Assembly: GCA_016841725.1 (NCBI GenBank)
Contig: JAENYP010000005.1
Coordinates: 148,368-212,367, forward strand
Direction: 5' to 3'
Origin: Thermincola carboxydiphila
GTDB lineage: Bacteria; Bacillota; Thermincolia; Thermincolales; UBA2595
DNA: 64,000 nucleotides
Numbering within the stretch: the stretch's first letter is position 1; the number at the start of each line of letters is the position of its first letter. Made by a program: the position numbers and the translations under genes. The notes beneath the pieces were generated by a model. It made no database searches. It was given only the letters and a program-made list of their open reading frames with translations, and had not been told where the DNA came from. Positions 17,401-23,866 of the stretch are shown in pieces.

Positions 17401-17567
17401 AGGATGAATTCGGTCTGATTGATATAACTGTTTTCGAAAAAACCTACCAGGAGTTCGGGAAACTCCTTTTCACCAGACCTGTCCCTCCACTTCAGGTTTG
17501 GGGTACATTGCAGCAAAGGGGAAACGGGTTCTCCATAATCGCCCGAAAAATATTCCGGTTGCAGTAA
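14490..17567 (+). CDS. dnaE2: DnaE2-like error-prone DNA polymerase III alpha subunit
   Basis: 1025 residues, the usual DnaE2 length and shorter than replicative DnaE. It begins with a PHP domain (FVHLHVHSPFSFLDG, LALTDHNN), then palm motifs YAGRGSAADSAVAYC and PDIDIDFDS, whose aspartates bind catalytic Mg. The fingers/HhH region and a C-terminal OB fold (VKVAGLPVRPHRPPTRTGK, GLIDITVFE) follow. ATG has GGGAGG upstream. Coupled with the ImuB-like gene under a LexA box, it should perform translesion synthesis after DNA damage. I infer DnaE2 rather than the main replicase from length and context. Confidence 0.87.
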   Translation: MSFVHLHVHSPFSFLDGAGRIEEMVTSASAAGMPSLALTDHNNLCGAILFSGLAKKAGIKPITGVEITLGDDSHLTLLAKNPDGYTNLCRILSAAHLGNPRQTPRTTEETLKAYSSNLAALSGCRKGRIPRLILKGNYRVAEETAQTFADIFGRENFFIEMQQDFLPGSRFLNRALDNLASHRRLKTAATNNVHYVTKEQFKIHDLLTCVRTLTKLEEIHPERRLNAENYLKSPAEMAQIFGDYPQAVTNTLAIAEMCQPALETGNRLFPAFPDIPPGETAAGYLRKLTFKGARERYRYLPRQVTSRLDHELDIICRLGFEDYFLLVWDAANYARREKIRYAGRGSAADSAVAYCLYITEVDSIARNLLFERFMSLERAQTPDIDIDFDSRHRDRVSAYLYKKYGADRVATVCTYNTFRARSAFRDLAKAMDFPAAEIDRLAKKLPYIQADQIDLAVERFPELRESGIDAPGFRDLLDYCAAVSGFPRFIGTHLGGIVVSRCPLSDVTPLQEAAKGIVVTQYDKEFIEDIGLVKLDLLSLRTMAAIEDTTLTIRETGSSFDYETIPLDDKATFAMLNKGETIGVFQLESPAQRALQSRLGASEMEDIIASVAIIRPGPIKGNMVEPFIARRQGKEPVTYLHPKLEPILKKTYGVVLFQEQVIEIATAIAGFTPGEADHLRRVMTHARSHREMAGIGADFIKKAAANGVSTEVAETIFSYITGYASYGFCEAHAAAFATTAYKTAYIIKHYPAHFFASVLSHQPMGFYDSNTLCVEARRRGVTILPPDINLSRECFTVDANTIRISLRQIKGVKDNSLEKILTAREKGPFKSFDDFLKRVHTDRNVLENLICCGAFDSLHSNRKQLLWAIPATGSKGNTGELSLTDNTVTLPPVPDFTPQEKFNMEYEILGIDVTSHFMSHWRSRLNPRGFLNSMNLAAAKTGSPVKVAGLPVRPHRPPTRTGKIAAFFSLEDEFGLIDITVFEKTYQEFGKLLFTRPVPPLQVWGTLQQRGNGFSIIARKIFRLQ

Positions 17568-17717
17568 TTTCCGTTTAACCCCGTTTTTCCACCGTTCACC
17601 CCCAGTTTTCCGCCATTCGCCCGAATGATGTATAAGATAGGGGCACTAAGTGCTACCATTATATGGGGGTGTTGTATGTTTTTGTTTACATAATTGGAAA
17701 AAGGAGGTGAACTATTA
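17568..17717. other. Intergenic with an orphan, near-perfect ribosome site
   Basis: AAAAAGGAGGTGA at 17698-17710 is an almost full anti-16S match, yet no ATG/GTG/TTG frame begins within the normal distance; only ATT/ATC codons follow. The real downstream gene has its own site at 17855-17862. A small hypothetical peptide starting with ATT would stop after about 25 codons inside the tandem repeats. Confidence 0.4.
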
Positions 17718-17843
17718 TCAAGGCATTCCCCAAGGCATTTTTGCCAAGCACTTTAGCCCCAAGGCATTTTAGCCAGGCACTTTAGCCCCAAGGCATTTTA
17801 GCCAGGCACTTTAGCCAGGCACTTTAGCCAGGCACTTTAGCCG
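17718..17843 (+). repeat. Tandem repeats upstream of the acetate-permease-family gene
   Basis: Units AAGGCATTTTAGCC and AGGCACTTTAGCC alternate: first two copies of a 29-bp compound unit, then a 13-bp unit (GCCAGGCACTTTA) repeated several times. No spacers, so it is not a CRISPR array. It lies in the 5' untranslated region of the gene at 17869. Confidence 0.85.
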
Positions 17844-17868
17844 AACTTATACTTGGGGGGAGTTTTAG

Positions 17869-18513
17869 ATGTCTGAAGAGAAAAACACCGGCGCCATAGC
17901 TGACCCCGGTCCGCTTGGCCTTGCCGGATTTGCAATGACAACCTTTATCCTGAGCATGATTAATGCCAAGCTGGTACCTGCCTCAATACACGCCACATTC
18001 CTGACCCTGGCGCTGTTTTACGGGGGTATCGCCCAGATACTGGCCGGAATGTGGGAATTCAAAAAAAATAACACCTTTGGCGCTACTGCCTTCACCTCAT
18101 ATGGCGCTTTCTGGCTCGCTTTGGCTTCAATTATCCTTTTCGAAGAACTGAACCTGATTAATTTCGGACCTGACAGGAATATTGCCATAGGCCTCTTTCT
18201 GGTGGCCTGGACAATATTTACCTTCTATATGTGGATTGGCTCACTAAAAGTCAATAATGCCCTTGTCTTTGTGTTTACAACATTGCTGATAACATATGTC
18301 CTGCTGGATCTGGCCGAGTTCAAAATAATTTCCAGCAGCGCCCCCGGAGGCCTGATGGGCCTTGTGTGTGCAGCCGGGGCCTGGTATACATCGGCAGCCG
18401 GAATTGTCAACTCCACATATGGCAAGGTTGTGCTCCCTGTTGGCTCCAGGAACGTTAATTCCGCAGCGGTCAAAGTGCCGACAATGAACCTGAAAAAGAA
18501 AGTAAAGGCTTAA
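17869..18513 (+). CDS. satP: GPR1/FUN34/YaaH-family acetate/succinate permease
   Basis: 214 residues with six hydrophobic helices. The N-terminal family signature is present as ADPGPLGLAGFAMTTF (family: NPAPLGLxxFxxTT). The family moves acetate or succinate with protons or as channels, which suits an organism that makes or uses acetate through the Wood-Ljungdahl genes in this window. ATG 17869 has GGGGGGAG upstream. It is a single-gene unit followed by a palindromic repeat that may act as terminator. Confidence 0.88.
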   Translation: MSEEKNTGAIADPGPLGLAGFAMTTFILSMINAKLVPASIHATFLTLALFYGGIAQILAGMWEFKKNNTFGATAFTSYGAFWLALASIILFEELNLINFGPDRNIAIGLFLVAWTIFTFYMWIGSLKVNNALVFVFTTLLITYVLLDLAEFKIISSSAPGGLMGLVCAAGAWYTSAAGIVNSTYGKVVLPVGSRNVNSAAVKVPTMNLKKKVKA

Positions 18514-18525
18514 TATATAAACCTG

Positions 18526-18590
18526 AATAGGGGTAGATGATTCCTCGGGCGGGTAAAAAACTTGCCTTCTGGAAAACATCTGCCCCTTTT
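18526..18590 (+). repeat. Dispersed palindrome, copy A (short)
   Basis: TAGGGGTAGATGATTCC at the left and GGAAAACATCTGCCCCTTTT at the right pair with each other. Copies B (20941-21061) and C (41021-41141) share these ends, so this is the shortest member of a dispersed family. Confidence 0.75.
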
Positions 18591-18654
18591 GCTGTTTTAT
18601 GCAAATAATTAGATGCTTCACCGCAAATATTAACTGGTAATGATATATGGGTGA

Positions 18655-19149
18655 GGCGATAGAAGTGCTTCCACTCAACAAAAACAACAAAGTCTCAATG
18701 TTAGTGATGTGTGGCGCCTGTGGGATATTCTGGTGGCCAAATATGATACCATAGAAGTAATAAATATCCTGCTCAATTGCGCCCGGGACGCCGGCCTGAA
18801 GTTAGTTGTTAAACATACCTTAAAGGAAGTTGAAAAAGGGGCAAATGAACTGCAGCAGTTGATGTTGGAATACTAGATTCCCCTTCCCCCAAGGCCGCCA
18901 CAGAATGCAAATATCTCTATTAATTTGGAACCTGTAACAGACAAATATATCTATAGCCGTATATTCGATTTGGTAAAACAGCTGCTGCCGCTCATGGCAG
19001 TGGCGTTTATTAACAGCGGTTCGCCGGTTGTCATAAAACTGTTAAAAAACCATATCATACAAACAATGGAACTGATTGATAACTTGTCTGTCTATGGTGA
19101 AGCAAAGGGTTACCTGCAAAAATTACCTATGTATATGCCCATATCCTGA
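18655..19149 (+). pseudogene. Decayed DUF3231-like gene with an in-frame TAG
   Basis: The frame reads QQKQQSLNVSDVWRLWDIL...ANELQQLMLEY, then TAG (18874-18876), then IPLPPRPPQNANISINLEPV and a second half to 19149. Both halves align in one frame with the intact neighbour at 19175 (KQISVSEVWHL..., GDYGIPFPARPPF, TDRYIFRRI). The TAG replaces the Gly codon of that YGIP motif. No start codon is available in frame at the 5' end, where a TGA lies just upstream. I call it a pseudogene; readthrough is a remote alternative. Confidence 0.75.
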
Positions 19150-19174
19150 TGACCAAATCACATGAGGTGACAGT

Positions 19175-19693
19175 ATGAAAATACCCAGTATGTATCAACA
19201 AATTACAGACCTCGTAAAATCTCCGGAACAAAAACAAAAACAAATCAGTGTCAGCGAAGTATGGCATCTGAACAATCATCTAAAAATGAGATATGATGTC
19301 CTGGAAACCACCAATATACTTAAAAACTTTGCGAAAAGCCCGGAACTAGGTTTAATCCTTGATTACGGGATAGAAGTACTGCAGAGTCAGGCTGAAAAAA
19401 TAGAAAAATTAACGGGTGACTACGGGATTCCATTTCCCGCAAGACCGCCTTTTGATAGTAAAACCACTGCTAATGTTGAAATGATTACAGACAGGTATAT
19501 ATTCAGACGCATATCCAGAGGAATTCAAGGCATGATTCATGTCCATGCAATGGCTTTTACGCAAAGTACTATGCCCATGCTGAGGGAACAATTCAAAAGT
19601 TTTCTGCTCCAGGAAGTTGAATTATATGATAAATTTATAGCATATGGCGAAATCAAGGGATTTCTGGAAACACCGCCGCGTTACATGTCATGA
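19175..19693 (+). CDS. DUF3231-like helical protein
   Basis: 172 residues, all-helical by composition, paralogous to the decayed gene just upstream. GAGGTGA precedes the ATG. DUF3231 proteins occur in endospore formers and have a ferritin/coat-protein-like helical fold; function is unproven. Motifs shared by the pair are SVSEVWHLNNHL, YGIPFPARPPF and LYDKFIAYGEIKGFL. It ends shortly before a strong terminator. Confidence 0.65.
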   Translation: MKIPSMYQQITDLVKSPEQKQKQISVSEVWHLNNHLKMRYDVLETTNILKNFAKSPELGLILDYGIEVLQSQAEKIEKLTGDYGIPFPARPPFDSKTTANVEMITDRYIFRRISRGIQGMIHVHAMAFTQSTMPMLREQFKSFLLQEVELYDKFIAYGEIKGFLETPPRYMS

Positions 19694-19716
19694 TGCTGCC
19701 GGATTTGTTCAGTATC

Positions 19717-19765
19717 AAAAAAAGCCTGTTCTTCCTTAATTAAAGGAAAAACAGGCTTTATATTT
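19717..19765 (+). terminator. Terminator after the DUF3231-like gene
   Basis: AAAGCCTGTT-C-TTCCTT pairs with AAGGAA-AACAGGCTTT and is followed by TATATTTT. The A run on the other side could let it work in both directions. Confidence 0.85.
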
Positions 19766-19849
19766 TAACCATTCCCTCCGCCTGACATAAATTATACTAT
19801 GAAGTCCAAAAATTAAATATCTGCAAACAATGATAAGGAGTTGATCAGC

Positions 19850-20365
19850 ATGCCCATATGTCCCGGAGGGCAGATCTATGTTATTCAGGCAGGTGATACT
19901 CTATACTTCATCGCGCGTCGTTTTAATATCCCGGTTAATGTTCTTCTGATGGCTAATCCCGGTATCGATCCGTATAACCTGATGATCGGCCAGATTATCT
20001 GTGTACCGGAAACCCCTCCGGTGCCGGAGCCCGGCCCGGAAATTGTGACTCTCAATCCCACTGATATAACCCCCGACTCAAAGGGTGTGGCCTTTATCGA
20101 ATCCGATGCGGTGACCGCTTTTGTAACCAATGTGCCGCAGCCTGATGAACTTCCAGATGGTGAGGTTTATAAGCTATGGGTTAGAGAGTCCGGCAACGGT
20201 CAACAGGTGGTCACCACCATGGAAGAAATTTTTCCCGGTTACTGGGGCGGACGTGTGGAAGTGGATTTTCCCCTGACTACAGGTGTCTCTATCCTGATTA
20301 CTTCTGCGCAGGAGGAAAACACTACAGCTCCGGCAGGTCTCGGGGTTGCTGAAAAAATACTGTAA
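19850..20365 (+). CDS. LysM-domain protein, SafA-like
   Basis: 171 residues. Residues ~6-55 are a LysM domain (IYVIQAGDTLYFIARRFNIP, NLMIGQIICVPE) followed by a proline-rich linker and a domain of about 110 residues (LNPTDITPDSKGVAFIESD, EIFPGYWGGRVEVDFPL) that I do not recognise. There is no signal peptide, as in spore-cortex/coat-associated LysM proteins. ATG 19850 follows AAGGAG by 9 bp. It stands alone between a terminator and a decayed gene. Confidence 0.75.
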   Translation: MPICPGGQIYVIQAGDTLYFIARRFNIPVNVLLMANPGIDPYNLMIGQIICVPETPPVPEPGPEIVTLNPTDITPDSKGVAFIESDAVTAFVTNVPQPDELPDGEVYKLWVRESGNGQQVVTTMEEIFPGYWGGRVEVDFPLTTGVSILITSAQEENTTAPAGLGVAEKIL

Positions 20366-20427
20366 ATCCAGCTTACCCTTGACAGCATCACCCTAAGTAA
20401 TCCGGCACTCCTGAAGCATCTCCCTGA

Positions 20428-20854
20428 CTAATCCGGTATCCCTGACAACATCTCCCTGATCATCCTGGCATTTCGGACAGCCTGTCCCTGGTAATGGTTA
20501 TTGAGACTGACAAAAACGTGCTCTGCTTTTTCGGCCATTTTAATAATCTTGGGTATCCATTCTGCCAGTTCTTCCTTTGAATAAAGATAGTTATACCGTT
20601 CATATGATTCTTTATGATGATACCAATTGGCCGAATTACGCCCATGGAACCTGACATACCCCACCCGGGATGGCAGCCACAGGACGGACAAGCCCTTTTA
20701 GGTCAGGTTCATCCACTGATACAGTAGAGTTTATCTCGGTAAAAGCGAATTCACGGGCATAATATTCCAGCATTTCGCCTTTTTTGATTCCTTCCGGGTA
20801 TACCGGACCAATCCAGTCAGGATAGCTGTAACCGGCAGTGCCTATGTGAATCAA
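20428..20854 (-). pseudogene. DUF72 (YecE-like) gene with large internal deletion and frameshift
   Basis: The 5' part (TTG 20854, after GAGGTGAG) gives LIHIGTAGYSYPDWIGPVYP and EYYAREFAFTEINSTVSVDE, the start of DUF72 proteins. The 3' part, in another frame, gives YVRFHGRNSANWYHHKESYE and LNNHYQGQAVRNARMIREML, the family's C-terminus. Roughly 100 middle residues are absent. A full DUF72 protein is about 240 residues, so this is a relic. The join lies near 20690-20700. Confidence 0.8.
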
Positions 20855-20872
20855 ATATCTCACCTCAAAAAC

Positions 20873-21127
20873 CAAGGAGAAGTATTCTCCTTGCAGCTTA
20901 TTGACAAACTTCATATTTTTTAGCATTGAATTGTAATATTGACAGGGGCAGATGAATTCCTCCGGCGGGCTACATCTCCGCCGGCAGCAGCTCCCGCTTC
21001 GCGGGTCGCTGGCCGGTCGGACGACAGACTCCGCCATCCGGAACACATCTACCCCTGTCTTATAACATTTTAATCTCAAAATCACTGACTTTGTCAACAG
21101 CCTGCAAGGAGAAGTTTTCTCCCTTGG
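20873..21127 (+). repeat. Outer inverted repeat enclosing dispersed palindrome B
   Basis: Left arm AAGGAGAAGTATTCTCCTTG then CAGCTTATTGACAAAC (20873-20912); right arm GACTTTGTCAACAGCCTGCA then AGGAGAAGTTTTCTCCCTT (21088-21127). The ~40-bp arms are imperfect complements, and each end is itself a small hairpin. The inner palindrome B appears to be nested in it. Confidence 0.65.
20941..21061 (+). repeat. Dispersed palindrome, copy B
   Basis: Ends GACAGGGGCAGATGAATTCC and GGAACACATCTACCCCTGTC are inverted repeats. The right ~45 bp (from GACGACAGACTCCGCC onward) is almost identical, in reverse, to the left end of copy C at 41021. The interior is GC-rich and varies between copies. Confidence 0.85.
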
Positions 21128-21156
21128 TCATAATGTAAGGACGACATGAAATTAAT

Positions 21157-21179
21157 AAGGGGCAACCTGTTTGCCCCTT
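21157..21179 (+). repeat. Perfect 9-bp hairpin
   Basis: AAGGGGCAA and TTGCCCCTT with a 5-nt loop, not followed by a T run. It lies in the 5' region of the N-formylglutamate-amidohydrolase-like gene; role unknown. Confidence 0.6.
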
Positions 21180-21382
21180 GGGAGGTTACGTTCCTCCGTC
21201 ACGTCAGGGTTTAACCTGTTACCCTTCTACTTATATTATATGAAAACTTCCCTGCTAATACAAGGAAATCAGTAAGGTATTTTGTATACTTGAGATTCCC
21301 CTTCTATAACATCCGAGAGGATTCACCGTGAATATGTCGAAAAAGAGAGGGAAATAACTAATCAGCATAACGGGGTGATAAT

Positions 21383-22081
21383 TTGAATTCCGATACCAGG
21401 ACTGAAACTCTCGTCAAAACAAAAATCGGGGAAGAGGCTTTTGACATCGAACGGGTTTATTTTGTGAAAACCGACCGCAGATCAAACCCGCGCAAAATTG
21501 ACCCCTTCAGGTATTTTGAGGGCAGCCTGCCGGTACTGGTTTCAGCCCCTCACTCGGTGCGGCACATCCGTCACAAGAAAATCAAGCCTTCTGATGAGTT
21601 TACCGGCTCCATAGCGTGTATTCTAAAAAAACTAACGGGCTGCCACAGTCTTGCGGTAACAAAACTTTACGGAGGAGACCCCAATTTTGACGATAAATGT
21701 ATTTATAAAGAGTCAATTAAAAACATCACTGCTGCTAACAAGCCCAAGATAGTTATTGATATTCACGGCGCTTCCAGAGAGCATGATTTTGACATTGACA
21801 TCGGTACCATGAAAGGGAACTCCCTGCTGGGCAAAAGCCGTTATGTCGCGCTGCTCAGGGATTCGCTTGAAAAACACGGCATCAGCACCATTTCGGAAAA
21901 CCGCTTTACAATATCCGGCCAGAACACTGTTACCAGCTATGTTTCCCAACACCTCGGCATTCCGGCGCTCCAACTGGAAATTAATAAACGCTTCCGCGCT
22001 CCGCACCAGAACCCGGAAGATTACTGCCGCATGGTGGCAGCCCTGGCAGAATTTATCCAAAAAATAGGCTCCCGGAAATGA
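21383..22081 (+). CDS. N-formylglutamate amidohydrolase-like (HutG/FGase fold) protein
   Basis: 232 residues. The family marks are PVLVSAPHSVRHIR (metal-binding His after the strand), VIDIHGASREHDFDIDIGT (second metal/catalytic set) and a C-terminal QLEINKRFR. FGase-type hydrolases split N-formyl-glutamate or related amides with a zinc ion. TTG 21383 follows GGGGTGAT and is the natural start. No histidine-degradation genes are nearby, so the substrate is open. A palindromic repeat overlaps its stop region. Confidence 0.72.
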   Translation: MNSDTRTETLVKTKIGEEAFDIERVYFVKTDRRSNPRKIDPFRYFEGSLPVLVSAPHSVRHIRHKKIKPSDEFTGSIACILKKLTGCHSLAVTKLYGGDPNFDDKCIYKESIKNITAANKPKIVIDIHGASREHDFDIDIGTMKGNSLLGKSRYVALLRDSLEKHGISTISENRFTISGQNTVTSYVSQHLGIPALQLEINKRFRAPHQNPEDYCRMVAALAEFIQKIGSRK

Positions 22082-22437
22082 CCGGGAATGAATTATGGTG
22101 AGGTATTGTACCGATTTTCCACGCTGACGCCGGAGAAATCTAACCTTGTTCCTGGCGAAGCCACAGACTAAACCGCCAATTCGGCTCTACCCGCAGGGGG
22201 CACGCCGGATCCGTAAAGGCGCTGAAGCGCCTACGGCTCCGCTGCTGCCTCAATGGCGGCTACGCCATCCATACCCGCAAGGGGTAGGCCGGAAGCCGTA
22301 AGCCGCTAAAGCGGCAACGGCTCCGCACTGGCTCCGGTCTGTGGCTTCGCCTAGCGGAACTGCGGTAATATTTCTCACGGCGTCAGCGTAAGGAAAATCT
22401 TGTATAATAGCTACCATATTCCAAAGGCGCAGAGCCG
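22073..22437 (+). repeat. MITE-like element with ~48-bp terminal inverted repeats
   Basis: The left region ATGGTGAGGTATTGTACCGA...TTTTCCACGCTGACGCCGGA (to ~22137) is repeated inverted at the right (~22369-22420: TATTTCTCACGGCGTCAGCG...TTGTATAATAGCTACCAT). Inside, GAAGCCACAGAC and GTCTGTGGCTTC continue the symmetry, and several small GC-rich hairpins follow (e.g. GTAAAGGCGCTGAAGCGCC). No coding capacity. The left edge CGGAAATGACCGGGAATGAA is shared with the palindrome at 3507. Confidence 0.7.
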
Positions 22438-22491
22438 TTAACATAAAGGAACTTTTATTTCAGAGAGACTTATAAGAACCTTATTATTTCT

Positions 22492-22555
22492 GCTAACACT
22501 CTGTTAATCACAGCACTCTGTTGATTAAAACACTCTGTGATTATAGCACTTCATT
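22492..22555 (+). repeat. Short direct repeats (ACACTCTGTTAATCA type)
   Basis: Three to four variants of AACACTCTGTTRATYA in a row, about 18-21 bp apart. Could be a protein-binding array; no gene follows directly. Confidence 0.45.
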
Positions 22556-22595
22556 GACAGTTGAACAATTTTTCATTATATCTGACCTGGGGGTG

Positions 22596-22740
22596 GGAAA
22601 ATGCTTCCTGACAAGGCGCACGGCTGACCGTAACCACAGGCGTACTGGGCCCCCAGGCCCCCATTTTGTTACCGGAACCCCGGCTCCTACGGAGCCGCCG
22701 TTCCGACAAAACGGGGGGCCCCCGGGAAACATTTTCCCCT
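22596..22740 (+). repeat. GC-rich imperfect palindrome
   Basis: GGGAAAATGCTTCCTGACAA at the left matches TTCCCGGGAAAC-type sequence and ACATTTTCCCC at the right. Internally CGGAACCCCGGCTCC faces GGAGCCGCCGTTCCG. The left arm has about 40 extra bases. Very stable as RNA or single-stranded DNA; no coding role seen. Confidence 0.65.
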
Positions 22741-22770
22741 GCATGCACAATTCCCTTTTCCCGGCAATTA

Positions 22771-22802
22771 AATAAGGTGGTCTTATTATCGACCACCTTA
22801 TT
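22771..22802 (-). terminator. Terminator after the 35-residue membrane peptide gene
   Basis: AATAAGGTGGTC and GACCACCTTATT form a perfect 12-bp stem with an 8-nt loop. It lies 26 bp behind the stop of the small gene at 22829-22936 and could act in both directions. Confidence 0.7.
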
Positions 22803-22828
22803 ATTATTCTATATGAGGCTAAAATGCC

Positions 22829-22936
22829 TTATTTTCCGAAGAGCAAAACAAACAGAAAAATCGTTGAGACTCCAACTGACACAGTACCTATAAGTGCACC
22901 GAGCAGCCTATTGCCAATTGAATACTCGTAACTCAT
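22829..22936 (-). CDS. 35-residue single-pass membrane peptide
   Basis: Translation MSYEYSIGNRLLGALIGTVS followed by VGVSTIFLFVLLFGK. A short polar head is followed by one hydrophobic helix of about 22 residues. The ribosome site AAGGAGGGGG sits 6 bp before the ATG and is among the strongest in the window, and a terminator follows, so this is a real gene despite its size. Function unknown; possibilities are a membrane-complex accessory peptide or a sporulation peptide. No toxin-like partner RNA was recognised. Confidence 0.7.
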   Translation of the reverse strand: MSYEYSIGNRLLGALIGTVSVGVSTIFLFVLLFGK

Positions 22937-23103
22937 ACTAACCCCCTCCTTATTCAGTTTGTATGGATTAAACTTTAATCACACCTTATATATTTCTCTT
23001 CGCAGAAATTTTTTTAAATCCTTCTTAAATTTGTGCTTAAATTTGCATTTTTGTATATTTTGTGTTTTTCTATATTATGTAACACCTTGAAAGGAAGTTG
23101 CCC

Positions 23104-23718
23104 ATGCCAAAGATATTTGTGATTACAAACAGGACTCTTACCAAAGGCAGGCCCCTGGTTTCTGTCATTAGGGAAGCAGCTGCCACAGGAGCAGATGCCG
23201 TTATCCTCCGTGAAAAAGACCTGGCTGTGGCGGAGCTGTATGAACTGGGCGCTGAGATGTCAGCTATTTGTACAGGCACCGAAACAAAACTGATAATCAA
23301 CTCAAGTGTGGAAACCGCAATAGCCTGTAATGCCTCCGGGATCCACCTGGGGACAGGCAGCCTGCCGCTGAAAGTTGTCAGGGCAATGGTCCCTGAAAAA
23401 ATTGTCGGAGTTTCGGTACACAGCACAGCAGAGGCTCTCCAGGCACAGGCTGATGGCGCAGACTATATTTTGGCAGGCCATGTTTTCCCTACCCTTAGTA
23501 AGCCCGGCCTGGCCGGAAGGGGTCTGGACTTTATCAGCTCAGTAAAAGCTTCTGTTAAGATACCGGTAATTGCCATTGGAGGCATAAACCCTGAAAATGT
23601 AGCTGGGGTTATCCAGGCAGGCGCAAATGGTATTGCCGTAATGTCCCTGGTGATGGAGGCAGCCGATATCACCGGGACCATAAAAGCCTTGCGCCGGTCA
23701 ATGCTGTCAGTGCAGTGA
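23104..23718 (+). CDS. ThiE/TenI-family thiamine phosphate synthase-like protein
   Basis: 204 residues, a TIM barrel of the thiamine-phosphate synthase superfamily. Seen are DAVILREKDL, INSSVETAIACNASGIHLGT, GADYILAGHVFPTLSKPGLA and IPVIAIGGINPENV. In ThiE the second motif normally reads INDRxDxA and HLGQxD; here Asp/Arg and Gln/Asp are replaced (INSSVETA, HLGTGS). This resembles TenI, a thiazole tautomerase, more than a true ThiE. ATG 23104 has AAGGAAG upstream. No other thi genes are nearby. Confidence 0.75.
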   Translation: MPKIFVITNRTLTKGRPLVSVIREAAATGADAVILREKDLAVAELYELGAEMSAICTGTETKLIINSSVETAIACNASGIHLGTGSLPLKVVRAMVPEKIVGVSVHSTAEALQAQADGADYILAGHVFPTLSKPGLAGRGLDFISSVKASVKIPVIAIGGINPENVAGVIQAGANGIAVMSLVMEAADITGTIKALRRSMLSVQ

Positions 23719-23866
23719 TTGCAGCAACCAAGTCCCACTCACTGGAGCTGCCACCCGGTAGCGACAGGGAGTATTCTGATGACTTCCCGGTTTTTGGCGT
23801 GGCAACCCCTCCCCATTTTTACTCATTCACAAAAGAATAGATATGCGGGAGGAGCCTTAATTATAA

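Noticed and set aside
17718-17843. Repeats that at first look like a CRISPR array
   Set aside because: Units of 13 and 29 bp follow each other without unique spacers, and no cas gene is in the window.
18874-18876. TAG read as pyrrolysine
   Set aside because: The 5' end of the same gene also lacks a start codon, and no pyl gene is in the window; decay explains both.
20691-21097. Open frame running leftward through palindrome B into the DUF72 relic
   Set aside because: Only the part below 20854 has family similarity; the rest is translated repeat sequence.
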